This document shows, one piece after another, positions 25,827 through 34,026 of a stretch of 64,000 nt of DNA. The stretch covers positions 1-64,000 of the forward strand of contig NZ_JAAXYH010000002.1 of the NCBI RefSeq assembly GCF_012911865.1, read 5' to 3'. Position 1 is the stretch's first letter. Every line of letters starts with the position of its first letter. Source of the stretch: Shewanella salipaludis (lineage in GTDB: Bacteria > Pseudomonadota > Gammaproteobacteria > Enterobacterales > Shewanellaceae). The position numbers were made by a program, and so were the translations under genes. The notes under the pieces were generated by a model. The model did no database searches. It saw nothing but the letters and a program-made list of their open reading frames with translations, and had not been told where the DNA came from.

Positions 25827-26657
25827 TTAAGAAGATTTTTTAATGAACTTGAGCGTCATGCGATCGCTCTCGCCTATGGCAAGGTATTTATCCCTGTCTT
25901 GCTGTCCCAGTGCCAGCACAGGCGGCAGTGTCCACACCCCCCGGGAATAATCTTTGCTGTCTTTCGGGTTGGCATTGATCTCGGAGCTGGCAGCCAACAC
26001 GAAACCCGCCTTGCTCGCCAGGGCTATCACCTGCTCCGGCACCATGTAACCGCTGTCGGGATCCATGCCTGGCTTGGCCCTATGCTCCACCACGCCGAAG
26101 ACGCCGCCGTCTTTCAGCACCCGGAAGGCGGCATCGAATATCCCTTCCAGCTGATCTTGCATCGCCCAGTTATGCAGGTTGCGAAAGGTCAGCACCAGAT
26201 CCGCACTCTTGTCGGCCCCGAGCGTCAACTTGGCCGGCGGATCCAGGGTCACGGTCGAAGCGGCGCCCAGCACATCCCTATGTTGCGCCAACCAAGCGGC
26301 GAATTTCTTGCCATTCTTGGCCCTATACCTGTTGCCCTGGGTGTCCTGGCTCGGCTCGGTTTCGAAGTTGGCGGCGACATAATGGCCGTCTTTGGCCAGA
26401 TAAGGGCCAAGGATCTCGGCATACCAGCCACCGCCTGGCCAAAGCTCGATCACCGTCTGCGAACTGTTAATCCCAAAGAAGTTCAGGGTGTCCTGGGGAT
26501 GGCGGTACTCATCACGCAGGCTGTTTTTGGCCTGGCGGAAGTCACTCTTCACCGCCTGGGCCAAGGCATCCTGGGACGGCTCGGGCGCCGCAGCCAGGGC
26601 TTGGACAGAAACCAGACCGGTGAGAAGGAGCGAAGCACAGATTGAGGTTATTTTCAT
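25827..26657 (-). CDS. Exported SAM-methyltransferase-like protein
   Basis: A 276-residue protein with a signal peptide (TSICASLLLTGLVSVQALA-A) followed by a class I methyltransferase fold. Motif I is replaced by VIELWPGGGWYAEILGPYL, with LVLTFRNLHNW and VLKDGGVFGVVEHRAKPG later. Proteins of this type are predicted to be periplasmic, where SAM is not known to be available, so true methyltransferase activity is doubtful. It may bind another ligand. It lies 34 bp upstream of the hydrolase gene on the same strand. Confidence 0.8.
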   Translation of the reverse strand: MKITSICASLLLTGLVSVQALAAAPEPSQDALAQAVKSDFRQAKNSLRDEYRHPQDTLNFFGINSSQTVIELWPGGGWYAEILGPYLAKDGHYVAANFETEPSQDTQGNRYRAKNGKKFAAWLAQHRDVLGAASTVTLDPPAKLTLGADKSADLVLTFRNLHNWAMQDQLEGIFDAAFRVLKDGGVFGVVEHRAKPGMDPDSGYMVPEQVIALASKAGFVLAASSEINANPKDSKDYSRGVWTLPPVLALGQQDRDKYLAIGESDRMTLKFIKKSS

Positions 26658-26745
26658 TTTGACTCTCGTGGGGAAACCGAAGCCTCAAGCTAACAGTCGG
26701 GATGAAAAAAGCCAAGGGATTGAAATAGCTGGTTACATTTAGTGT

Positions 26746-27444
26746 TCAGCGCAGCAGGCTGGCCCGGTCAACCCGGCGCCATGCCAGATACAGAAAGCCG
26801 GCACTGCAGCTCAGCCATGACAGCACCCAAAACCAGGCAGGCAGCCAGCTGTTCTGTGCCAGCATGACCGCATCGCCCTGGCCCGAGAGGCCGAACAAGA
26901 CCGCCGGACTGGCCAAGGCATTGAGCATGATCATCAGCGCCGCTATCCTAAGGCCGCTGAGCAGGGCCGGCTGATGGTTGAGTCTCAATGGCAACAGCAA
27001 CAAGCCGGCCAATGTCAGCAAGATGCCTATGGTCAGGAGATCCCGCCCCCAGAGCAGCAGGCTCAGCAGCACGGCGCCGCCGAGGAAGGCAAAACTGGCA
27101 CGTATCCCCCTGGGCCAGGTGGCCAGGATGAAAATCAGGTAACCCCAACAGGCGGCGCCGAAGTAACCGGCGAAGCCGATCAACAGAGGCGCGCCCCCCT
27201 GGCTGAAACAAAAGCCGGCACCATTGGGAAACAATTGGATATGACTGACGATGCCGCCACTGAGCAGGGTCGCCAGACCGTGGGACAATTCGTGAAAGAA
27301 GCTTTCGAGCCATTTGAAGGGAACGCCGAGATACGGCAGGCGAGTGAGCAACAGGGCAAACAACAACTCCAGGATGAAACGACCGCGGCCCGGGACACCC
27401 GAAGGGACGGCGGCGTATCTTGACGCGGTGACGGCATCAGGCAT
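26746..27444 (-). CDS. Membrane zinc metalloprotease-like protein (M50B-like)
   Basis: A 232-residue polytopic membrane protein with HELSH (HExxH) near residue 52. It sits in ESFFHELSHGLATLLSGG, the pattern of M50-type intramembrane or membrane-embedded metalloproteases. About six membrane segments follow. The N-terminal ATG overlaps the end of the upstream small gene by 8 bp (ATGCCTGA), which points to translational coupling. The distal Asp metal ligand of M50 is not obvious, so catalytic competence is uncertain. Confidence 0.75.
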   Translation of the reverse strand: MPDAVTASRYAAVPSGVPGRGRFILELLFALLLTRLPYLGVPFKWLESFFHELSHGLATLLSGGIVSHIQLFPNGAGFCFSQGGAPLLIGFAGYFGAACWGYLIFILATWPRGIRASFAFLGGAVLLSLLLWGRDLLTIGILLTLAGLLLLPLRLNHQPALLSGLRIAALMIMLNALASPAVLFGLSGQGDAVMLAQNSWLPAWFWVLSWLSCSAGFLYLAWRRVDRASLLR

Positions 27445-27742
27445 AGATGTCTATGCCCACCATGCTTTGGATCTCATCGCGTTTGGCAAAATTCTGCGTC
27501 AGCATATACTGGTTTATCGCCCCTTCGGTGCCCTGCGCCAGGCTATCATAGGTCAGATGAGAGTCGTGGAAGGATGAGGGGCGGTCGCCACTGGCATGGA
27601 CGCGGGTCGGCATGCCACTCTGGCTCAGCGGCAGCGGCGGAATGAACGCTGGCCCCGACTGGGCCGGGGCAACAAGGGTCTGGGGCGGACGGTTACTTGC
27701 TACAGCCTGAGTGAGTCCTATCGAATTAATGTTCATCTGCAT
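27437..27742 (-). CDS. Small hypothetical protein coupled to the M50B-like gene
   Basis: A 101-residue soluble protein that starts MQMNINSIGLTQAV and has a proline-rich centre (QSGPAFIPPLPLS) and a helical C-terminus (SLAQGTEGAINQYMLTQNFAKRDEIQSM). I do not recognise it. GAGG lies five bases upstream of the ATG at 27742. Its stop codon lies within the start of the membrane-protease gene, so both are likely made together; it might be a partner or substrate (inference). Confidence 0.65.
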   Translation of the reverse strand: MQMNINSIGLTQAVASNRPPQTLVAPAQSGPAFIPPLPLSQSGMPTRVHASGDRPSSFHDSHLTYDSLAQGTEGAINQYMLTQNFAKRDEIQSMVGIDIYA

Positions 27743-27892
27743 CTGTGCCTCGTTCTATGCGGCGCCACACGTCTCACACCCACACTGCAATTTATTGTTT
27801 CCTGACATGTATTTATACTAGTCCAGCCGACTGGCATTCGCTAATCGGTCGTACGGTAAAATGCCTGCAGTCCCCTCTGGCGTACCACTAAG

Positions 27893-28594
27893 CTATTCTC
27901 TTCCCGGCAATTTTTTCCAGGCAACTGTGTCGCGTAGATACACGGGTTGCAGTTCGTCGACACTGGTAGTCTCCCCGGCGGCGATACCCACCTGTGCCAG
28001 CTCAAGCATGGCCCTGGCATCGGGAAACTTGACTTGCGGCAGCGCATCCAACCCCTGGCCTAGGTTCAGTAACTCGGGATAGGCGTCGAAGCCGGTGCCG
28101 CAGGCGACTATCGGCAGCGCCGTATCCAGGGCCAGATCAAGCGCATCGGGCGCACTGACCTGCTCGGCAACGACCTGGGTCGCTATGCCATCGACGGCCA
28201 CATATTGGCCCCAATAGACCTCGCCCATGCGGGCATCTATGGCACACAGCACTTGGTTGGCGCCGTGTTCGCTTATCGCCATCTGCGCCATCGCCGCCAG
28301 GGTCGAGATACCGATCACAGGCAACTCCTGCCCCAGCGCCAACCCCTGGGTCATGCTGGTGCAGATGCGTATGCCGGTGAAACTGCCGGGCCCCCGGCCA
28401 TAGGCGATGACATCCACCTTATCCAGGCCTATGCCGGCCCGGTGCAATACCGCATCCACCATGGGCAACAGCCGCTGGCTATGCTCACGGGGCGCATCGG
28501 CTATCTCGGCATAAACATGCCCATCGACCAGCAAGGCGGCGGAACAGGCTTCGGTGCAGGTATCGAGCGCTAAAATCGTTGGGGAAGCAGTCAT
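27893..28594 (-). CDS. tsaB: tRNA threonylcarbamoyladenosine biosynthesis protein TsaB
   Basis: A 233-residue ASKHA-fold protein that partners TsaD (with TsaE) in transferring threonylcarbamoyl to A37 of ANN-decoding tRNAs. Signatures are ILALDTCTEACSAALL, EHSQRLLPMVDAVL and YGRGPGSFTGIRICTSMTQGLA. It lacks the TsaD metal-binding motif, as expected. The ATG at 28594 gives MTASPTILALDT, the family start; the longer frame has no family match. Confidence 0.94.
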   Translation of the reverse strand: MTASPTILALDTCTEACSAALLVDGHVYAEIADAPREHSQRLLPMVDAVLHRAGIGLDKVDVIAYGRGPGSFTGIRICTSMTQGLALGQELPVIGISTLAAMAQMAISEHGANQVLCAIDARMGEVYWGQYVAVDGIATQVVAEQVSAPDALDLALDTALPIVACGTGFDAYPELLNLGQGLDALPQVKFPDARAMLELAQVGIAAGETTSVDELQPVYLRDTVAWKKLPGRE

Positions 28595-28790
28595 CTGGTT
28601 GTTTTCTGTCATCAGTAAAGGCCAATCCCATTGTTGGATGGCAGGAATAAGGTATAGGGCGCCCGGGCGCAAATCAATGAGCGCATGAGTATACCCCAAG
28701 ACAGGGTGGATAATTCAAGTTTCCTGATACATATCCCCGGATCCCAAGCGGTTTTATGTAACTGCGGATGGCGGGTTGCCGGCTCAGGTC

Positions 28791-29504
28791 TCAGTCGGCG
28801 GCGTCATGGCGGATGAAGTCGATGAGCCATTGGGTCACGCGCCGATTGTCCAGCGGCTGGGACAGGGACTCCAGCCCCTGCGCTATGCGTCCCGCCGGGA
28901 TCCTGTGGCGGCGCGCCTCCATCAAGTCCCGGGAATAGGCCTTGCTGAATTCGGGATGCCCCTGAATGCCGAGGAAATGCGCATCTATCTGCACCATGTA
29001 GAAGGGACAGAAGTCACTGGCGGCCAGCACCTGGGCGGCGGCGGGCAGGACACTGACCTGATCCTGATGGCTGACGAGCAGCGACATGCGCTCTTCGTCC
29101 TGGGTCATCCAGGGCTGTTTGCGGGTGATCTCTGTCGTGGCCACCCCCACGCCCCAGCCCTTGGGCGATTGTATGACTTCACCGCCGAGCGCCTTGGCCA
29201 TCAGCTGATGGCCGAAGCAGATACCGACCAGCTTCTTGTTGGCCAGGTAGAGCTCGCGGACATAGGCCTCCAGGGTGCGGATCCAGGCCAGATCCTCGTT
29301 GACGCTATGGCGGCTGCCGCTGATGATATAGGCATCGCACTCGTCTATGGCGGCCGGATACTCAGAGTCCATCACCCGGTAGATGCAAATGCCTATCGTC
29401 TCATCCAGCCCGGTCAGGAGTTCATGGAACATCTCCGGATAATTGCCATGAGCCTGCAACAGGGGCTCGCTGACATCGTCACATTGCAAAATACCTATCT
29501 TCAT
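28791..29504 (-). CDS. Class I glutamine amidotransferase-like hydrolase
   Basis: A 237-residue single-domain triad amidotransferase. The nucleophile Cys96 lies in VGICFGHQLMAKALGG, and His183 and Glu185 in IQGHPEFSK complete the triad. Such stand-alone domains hydrolyse gamma-glutamyl amides or glutamine. PuuD, which releases GABA from gamma-glutamyl-GABA, is a distantly related enzyme with the same chemistry. It is the last gene of the leftward set with alcohol and aldehyde dehydrogenases and a GS-like ligase, so a gamma-glutamyl hydrolase role fits (inference). Confidence 0.82.
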   Translation of the reverse strand: MKIGILQCDDVSEPLLQAHGNYPEMFHELLTGLDETIGICIYRVMDSEYPAAIDECDAYIISGSRHSVNEDLAWIRTLEAYVRELYLANKKLVGICFGHQLMAKALGGEVIQSPKGWGVGVATTEITRKQPWMTQDEERMSLLVSHQDQVSVLPAAAQVLAASDFCPFYMVQIDAHFLGIQGHPEFSKAYSRDLMEARRHRIPAGRIAQGLESLSQPLDNRRVTQWLIDFIRHDAAD

Positions 29505-29571
29505 CCTCTCCCCCTACTCGCTCGGCGTGCTGCCTCCGTTAAGCCTAAAGCAATAGATGGCAAATGTCCTG

Positions 29572-30738
29572 CTATAGGCTGCCGGTCAGCGCGTCCCTGA
29601 ACAGGCCGGCATATTGTTCGGCGTCGAAGGCGATGGGATTGCCCGCCGCGGCCGCATCCGCCAACGCCATCTGCCCTATCCGCTGCGCCTCTTCCCTGCC
29701 CAGGCCTATCTCGGCCAGTGTATGGGGGATCCCCAGCTCGGCCCTGAGATCCAGCAACCACAGCAAGCAGGCATCGAAGCCCGGCTCGGGCAATTCCAGA
29801 TAGCGGGCCAGACGGCCTATGGGCGCCTCTATGGCGCTGCGGTTGGCCCGTAACACATAGGGCATGAGGATGGCGTTGAGCAGGCCATGGTGTTTATCGT
29901 ACAGGGCCCCCAGGCTATGGGCCAGGGCATGCATGGCCCCCAGGCCGCGCTGAAAGGCGGTTGCCCCCATGCAGGAGGCCACCAGCATCTGGGTGCGGGC
30001 CTCCAGATCGTCCCCGTTGGCGACGACCCGCGGCAGGTGCAGTTTGATCAGCCGCATGGCCTCCAGCGCTATTCCGGCGGCCATGGGATGGTAACCCGGG
30101 GCGCAATAGGCTTCCAGATTATGGGATAAGGCATCCATGCCGGTGGCGGCGCTGAGGTGCGCCGGCAGACCCAGGGTCAGTTCGGGATCCAGCAGCACCC
30201 GCGCCGGCAACATTTGCGGGTGAAACAGGATACGTTTCACCCGCCTGGCGCTGTCCGTTATCACCGCCGCCCGGCCGACTTCCGATCCCGTGCCCGCCGT
30301 GGTCGGGATCGCCACCACGGGTGCCATCAGCCGGGCGTCCAGTCGGGTCCAGTTATCCCCCAGATCTTCGGCATCCCACAGGGACAGGGACTGGGACTGG
30401 GCCGCCATCATGGCGATGGTCTTGCCGGCATCCAGGCTGGAGCCGCCGCCCAGGGCGATGACGCCATCGAAGCCGCCCCGGCGAAAGACACGCATGCCGA
30501 GACTGACATTGTCCGCCGTTGGGTTGCCCCGGATGTCGCTGAACACCGAGGACTCAAGGCCAGCGGCGCGGCATAGGGCCAGCGCCCGAGGCACCATGGG
30601 CTGCTGCGCCAGGCCGGGATCTGTCACCAGCAGGGGCTTGGTCATGCCCAGTTGCCGGCAGGCCTCCGGCAGGCGCCGCAAGACCCCGGCACCGACGCTG
30701 ATGGCCGTCGGATAGTTCCACTCTGCCTGCAATGCCAT
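29572..30738 (-). CDS. Iron-containing (group III) alcohol dehydrogenase
   Basis: A 388-residue Fe-type ADH. The NAD site is GGGSSLDAGKTIA (about residue 90). PTTAGTGSEVGRAAVI, the metal ligand region AATGMDALSHNLEAYCAPGYHPM and HALAHSLGALYDKHHG (His ligands) are all present. The ATG at 30738 has GGAGG with a 5-base spacer; the longer reading would overlap the aldehyde dehydrogenase gene. These enzymes oxidise alcohols to aldehydes or the reverse. The context (GS-like ligase, ALDH, amidotransferase) suggests an amino-alcohol derivative as substrate. Confidence 0.9.
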   Translation of the reverse strand: MALQAEWNYPTAISVGAGVLRRLPEACRQLGMTKPLLVTDPGLAQQPMVPRALALCRAAGLESSVFSDIRGNPTADNVSLGMRVFRRGGFDGVIALGGGSSLDAGKTIAMMAAQSQSLSLWDAEDLGDNWTRLDARLMAPVVAIPTTAGTGSEVGRAAVITDSARRVKRILFHPQMLPARVLLDPELTLGLPAHLSAATGMDALSHNLEAYCAPGYHPMAAGIALEAMRLIKLHLPRVVANGDDLEARTQMLVASCMGATAFQRGLGAMHALAHSLGALYDKHHGLLNAILMPYVLRANRSAIEAPIGRLARYLELPEPGFDACLLWLLDLRAELGIPHTLAEIGLGREEAQRIGQMALADAAAAGNPIAFDAEQYAGLFRDALTGSL

Positions 30739-30788
30739 ACCGCCTCCTGAGCCCCCCTCTGTTGTGGGTGCATGAAAAAGATGCTCTA

Positions 30789-32180
30789 TCAACACTGATG
30801 TTTGATGTGAAAAGACTTGGGTCTGGTCAGGTAACCGAATCCCAATTCCGACAGGCTGCATCCCCTGCCCGATTGCTTCACCCCTGTCCAGGCGAGCCCG
30901 GGATCCAGGTAATCGCACCTGTTGATGAAGAAGGTGCCGGTTTCCAGGCGCTCGCCCAGGGCGATGCCGGTCACTATATCCCGGGTGAAGATGCTGGCGC
31001 TCAGGCCAAATTCGCTGTCGTTCATCAGGGTGAGTGCCTCCTCATCGCCTGCGACCTTCATTATGCCCACCACAGGGCCGAAGGACTCCTGGGTCATCAG
31101 CCGCATCCCATGGTTGACCTGGGTCAGCAGCTGCGGCGCCAGATAGGGCGTGCCGGGACGGCTCAATGGGAACAACGCCTCGTCTATGTGGGCCACTGCC
31201 CCCTGGGCCAGCGCCTCCTGAATTTGCCCCCGGACGAAATCGGCCGCCGCCGCGTTGACCAGGGGTCCCAGGGTGGTTTGGGGATCGTCGCTGCGCCCCA
31301 GTCGGTAGGCCTTCACCGAGGCGACGGCCCTGGCGACAAAGGCATCATAGATGTCCGCGTGAACATAGACACGCTCTATGGCGCAGCAGGACTGGCCCGA
31401 ATTGAAGAAGGCGCCGTCGACGACGCTCGCCACCGCGCCGTCAAGCTCGGCGTCGTGCCGGACATAGGCGGGATCTTTGCCGCCGAGCTCCAGCCCCAGG
31501 CCGATGAAGCGGCCGGCGGCGGCCCGCTCCACCAGTGCGCCCGCCGTCACAGAACCGGTGAAGGCCACATGGTTGACCGCCCCCGAGGCGATGATCTTGG
31601 TGGTGGCCTCATGGTTCAGATGCAGGTAGCTCAGCACTCCGGGGGGCAAGCCGGCGGCCTCGAAAGCGGCATACAAACGCTCGGCACAGAGTGGGGTCTG
31701 GGCCGAATGCTTCAACAAGACGCAGTTACCCGCCAGCAAGGCCGGCACCAGGCTGTTGATGGCAGTGAGATAGGGATAATTCCAGGGCGCTATGACGAAC
31801 ACCAGCCCCAGGGGTTCATGTTGGATGTAACGGCTGAAGCCCGGCTTGGCTGCCAGGGTCAGGGGTGCCAGGGCGGCGGGCGCCGCGGCTATCATGTAAC
31901 TGGCCCGCTCGGCGAGCCCGGCGACCTCGCTCGCGGCGTAGCGCAGCGGCCGGCCCATCATCCAGCAGAGCTCCAGGGCTATGTCCTCCCGTTGGGCCAG
32001 CAGGTACGCCACCGCCCCGGTACAGATGGCCTGACGCTGTGCCAGGGGCGTGGCCGCCCAGTCCCGCTGGGCCCCCCTGGCCTCGGCGAGCACACGCGCT
32101 ATTTGGGCGTCGTCCGCCAGCGCCCGGCTGACGTAGACGCTGCCGTCTATGGGGGATAGGGTGTCCTGGAATTGACTCAT
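30789..32180 (-). CDS. Aldehyde dehydrogenase
   Basis: A 463-residue NAD(P)-dependent ALDH. The cofactor site is FTGSVTAGALVERAA, the general base Glu lies in LGLELGGKDPAYV and the catalytic Cys in FFNSGQSCCAIERVYV. VFVIAPWNYPYLTAINSLVPALLAGN is the N-terminal signature. It oxidises aldehydes to acids. The gene lies between the GS-like gene (78 bp) and the Fe-ADH gene (50 bp). In PuuC-type pathways the ALDH acts on gamma-glutamyl-aminoaldehydes; that assignment here rests on neighbours only. Confidence 0.92.
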   Translation of the reverse strand: MSQFQDTLSPIDGSVYVSRALADDAQIARVLAEARGAQRDWAATPLAQRQAICTGAVAYLLAQREDIALELCWMMGRPLRYAASEVAGLAERASYMIAAAPAALAPLTLAAKPGFSRYIQHEPLGLVFVIAPWNYPYLTAINSLVPALLAGNCVLLKHSAQTPLCAERLYAAFEAAGLPPGVLSYLHLNHEATTKIIASGAVNHVAFTGSVTAGALVERAAAGRFIGLGLELGGKDPAYVRHDAELDGAVASVVDGAFFNSGQSCCAIERVYVHADIYDAFVARAVASVKAYRLGRSDDPQTTLGPLVNAAAADFVRGQIQEALAQGAVAHIDEALFPLSRPGTPYLAPQLLTQVNHGMRLMTQESFGPVVGIMKVAGDEEALTLMNDSEFGLSASIFTRDIVTGIALGERLETGTFFINRCDYLDPGLAWTGVKQSGRGCSLSELGFGYLTRPKSFHIKHQC

Positions 32181-32258
32181 GCGCTGCCCTCGGTTGTTGC
32201 CTGTGCTTCAGCTGCTACTCCGGCCCGGCCGCCAACGAACTTGAACCCGGCCTCAAGG

Positions 32259-33626
32259 TTAAACTATCTCGAAATAGCGTTGCAGTTCCCAATCCGTCAC
32301 CTGGCGGCGAAACTCGCGCTCCTCCCATTCCCGACTGGCGGCGAAATGCGTCACGAAGGCCTCGCCAAACAGCGTCCCGGCCGCCTGGGATTGCTTCAAC
32401 TGCGCCGCCGCCTCCCAGAGGCTGGTCGGCAGCGCCAGGGAGGCATCATGGGTCTGGTCGTAGGCATTGCCCTTCACCTCGGGCAGAGGCTCCCACTTAT
32501 GCATTATGCCGTAGAGGCCGCTGCCGAGCGCCGCCGCCAGTGCCAGATAAGGATTGGCATCGGCGGCGCCGAGGCGGTACTCGATACGCTGGGAAGCCGC
32601 AGACCCAGGAATGAGCCGCAGCGCCGTGGTGCGATTCTCTACCCCCCAAGTGGCATCCGTCGGCGCCCAGAAGCCGGGCACCATGCGGGTATAGCTGTTG
32701 ATGGTCGGCGCTATCAGGCAGAGCAACTCGGGCATCAGCCGCTGCTGCCCGGCGAGGAAATGCCGTTGCAGTTGGCTCATGTTATGTGGCGCATCGGCAT
32801 CGAAGAAGGCCGATGTGCCGTCCTTATGGCGCAGCGACAGGTGAATATGCCCGCTCTGCCCTGGGTAATCCCCCGACCACTTGGCCATGAAGGTGGCCAG
32901 CAGGTTGCGCCTCTGGGCCAGGACCTTCATGAAGGTCTTGAACAAGGCGGCCTTGTCGGCGGCGGCACAGGCCTGGTCGACCGTGATGGCCGCCTCTATC
33001 ACCCCTGGGCCGGTTTCCGTATGCAGGCTCTCGATGGGAAAATCCATGGTCTGTCCCATGGCGAGAATGTCGTGATACAACTCGGAATGCACAGAGTTGC
33101 GCAGCATGGAATAGCCGAACCAGTCGGGGGTGATGGGCTTGAGATTCAGGTAATGCTTCTCGCGGATGGAGTGCGGGGTTTCATCGAACAGGAAAAACTC
33201 GTACTCCAGCGCCGCGAAGGCGTCGAAACCCAGCTTATCGGCCAAAGCCAGCACCCGCCGCAGGCAGCCCCTGGGGCAGATGGCTTCGGCGTCGCCGGTA
33301 AACTCGGCCAGGAAGAGCAACATGCCGGCTTCGCCTATCACATCACGGCAGGTATCGGGCAAGATGCGCACGGGCGCATCCGGGTAGCCGGTGTGCCAGC
33401 CTGTGTAGCGGCTATTATCATAGAGCCTGTCTTTCATGTCCCAGCCCAGCACCACGTCGCAGAAGGCGAAGCCTTTCTCCAGCGAGGCGAAAAATTTCTC
33501 CTTCGCCATGTATTTGCCGCGCATCACCCCGTCGTTGTCGAACAGGCCGACTTTGACATGGCTCAGGCCCCGCTCTTCCACTATCGCCATGGCCTGGGCC
33601 CGGGTCTTGACCTCTCTGGCTTGCAT
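32259..33626 (-). CDS. Glutamine synthetase-like gamma-glutamyl amine ligase (PuuA-like)
   Basis: A 455-residue GS-family enzyme. The beta-grasp N-domain has GLSHVKVGLFDNDGVMRGKYM. The catalytic domain shows ALEYEFFLFDE, a TGPGVIEAAITVDQACAAAD region, GQSGHIHLSLRHKDG and an ATP/glutamate-binding region ENRTTALRLIPG ... RIEYRLGAADANPYLALAA. The short N-domain and the D-x-D-G-V-x-R-G-K motif are like PuuA (gamma-glutamylputrescine synthetase) rather than GlnA. GGAGG with a 6-base spacer fixes the ATG at 33626. Presumed first gene of the leftward set ending with the amidotransferase. Confidence 0.87.
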   Translation of the reverse strand: MQAREVKTRAQAMAIVEERGLSHVKVGLFDNDGVMRGKYMAKEKFFASLEKGFAFCDVVLGWDMKDRLYDNSRYTGWHTGYPDAPVRILPDTCRDVIGEAGMLLFLAEFTGDAEAICPRGCLRRVLALADKLGFDAFAALEYEFFLFDETPHSIREKHYLNLKPITPDWFGYSMLRNSVHSELYHDILAMGQTMDFPIESLHTETGPGVIEAAITVDQACAAADKAALFKTFMKVLAQRRNLLATFMAKWSGDYPGQSGHIHLSLRHKDGTSAFFDADAPHNMSQLQRHFLAGQQRLMPELLCLIAPTINSYTRMVPGFWAPTDATWGVENRTTALRLIPGSAASQRIEYRLGAADANPYLALAAALGSGLYGIMHKWEPLPEVKGNAYDQTHDASLALPTSLWEAAAQLKQSQAAGTLFGEAFVTHFAASREWEEREFRRQVTDWELQRYFEIV

Positions 33627-33776
33627 AAGCGTCCTCCCTTGCACTGGGCTCTCTGTCTATCCATTTGAAAATATGGCATCAAATGTCATAGGCGGCGAAA
33701 TTTTTTTCACCATTTCTGCCAATGCAAGGCTCCGGAGGCCGGCCAAGGGCTGGGCCAGGCTCAGGCTTGGTCGGGA

Positions 33777-34025
33777 CTATTGAGGGTAGAGGCTCAGGTA
33801 TTTTGCCAGCAAGCCGGCGTCATCCTCCACCCGCTCGGGATCCGGGGCGATACAAGCTATCGGACAGGCCCTGACGCATTGGGGCTTATCATAATGACCG
33901 ACACATTCGGTACACTTGGCGCTGTCGATCTCATAGATGGCTTCCCCCAGGGCGATCGCCCCATTGGGGCACTCGGGCTCACACATGTCGCAGTTGATGC
34001 AGTCATCCAAAATGCGCAATGCCAT
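33777..34025 (-). CDS. yfhL: YfhL-type 2[4Fe-4S] ferredoxin
   Basis: An 82-residue ferredoxin with two cluster motifs: CINCDMCEPECPNGAI and, with an insertion, CTECVGHYDKPQCVRACPIACI. The inserted loop and C-terminal extension (EDDAGLLAKYLSLYP) are the Alvin-type/YfhL pattern. It carries electrons at low potential in the cytoplasm. The ATG lies 1 bp after the stop of trhP, so they are almost certainly one transcript. Confidence 0.92.
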   Translation of the reverse strand: MALRILDDCINCDMCEPECPNGAIALGEAIYEIDSAKCTECVGHYDKPQCVRACPIACIAPDPERVEDDAGLLAKYLSLYPQ

Positions 34026-34026
34026 A

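Noticed and set aside
28595..28699. Longer N-terminus for tsaB
   Set aside because: The extra 35 residues do not match the family and no better ribosome binding site exists upstream.
30739..30918. Longer alcohol dehydrogenase start overlapping the ALDH gene
   Set aside because: Strong GGAGG before ATG 30738 and family alignment support the shorter protein.
32259..33626. Calling the ligase glnA
   Set aside because: The N-terminal domain and operon context fit the PuuA-type gamma-glutamyl ligases better than housekeeping glutamine synthetase.
30732..33668. Long plus-strand frames opposite the ALDH and glutamine synthetase-like genes
   Set aside because: They are GC-rich antisense shadows of recognisable genes, without family matches.
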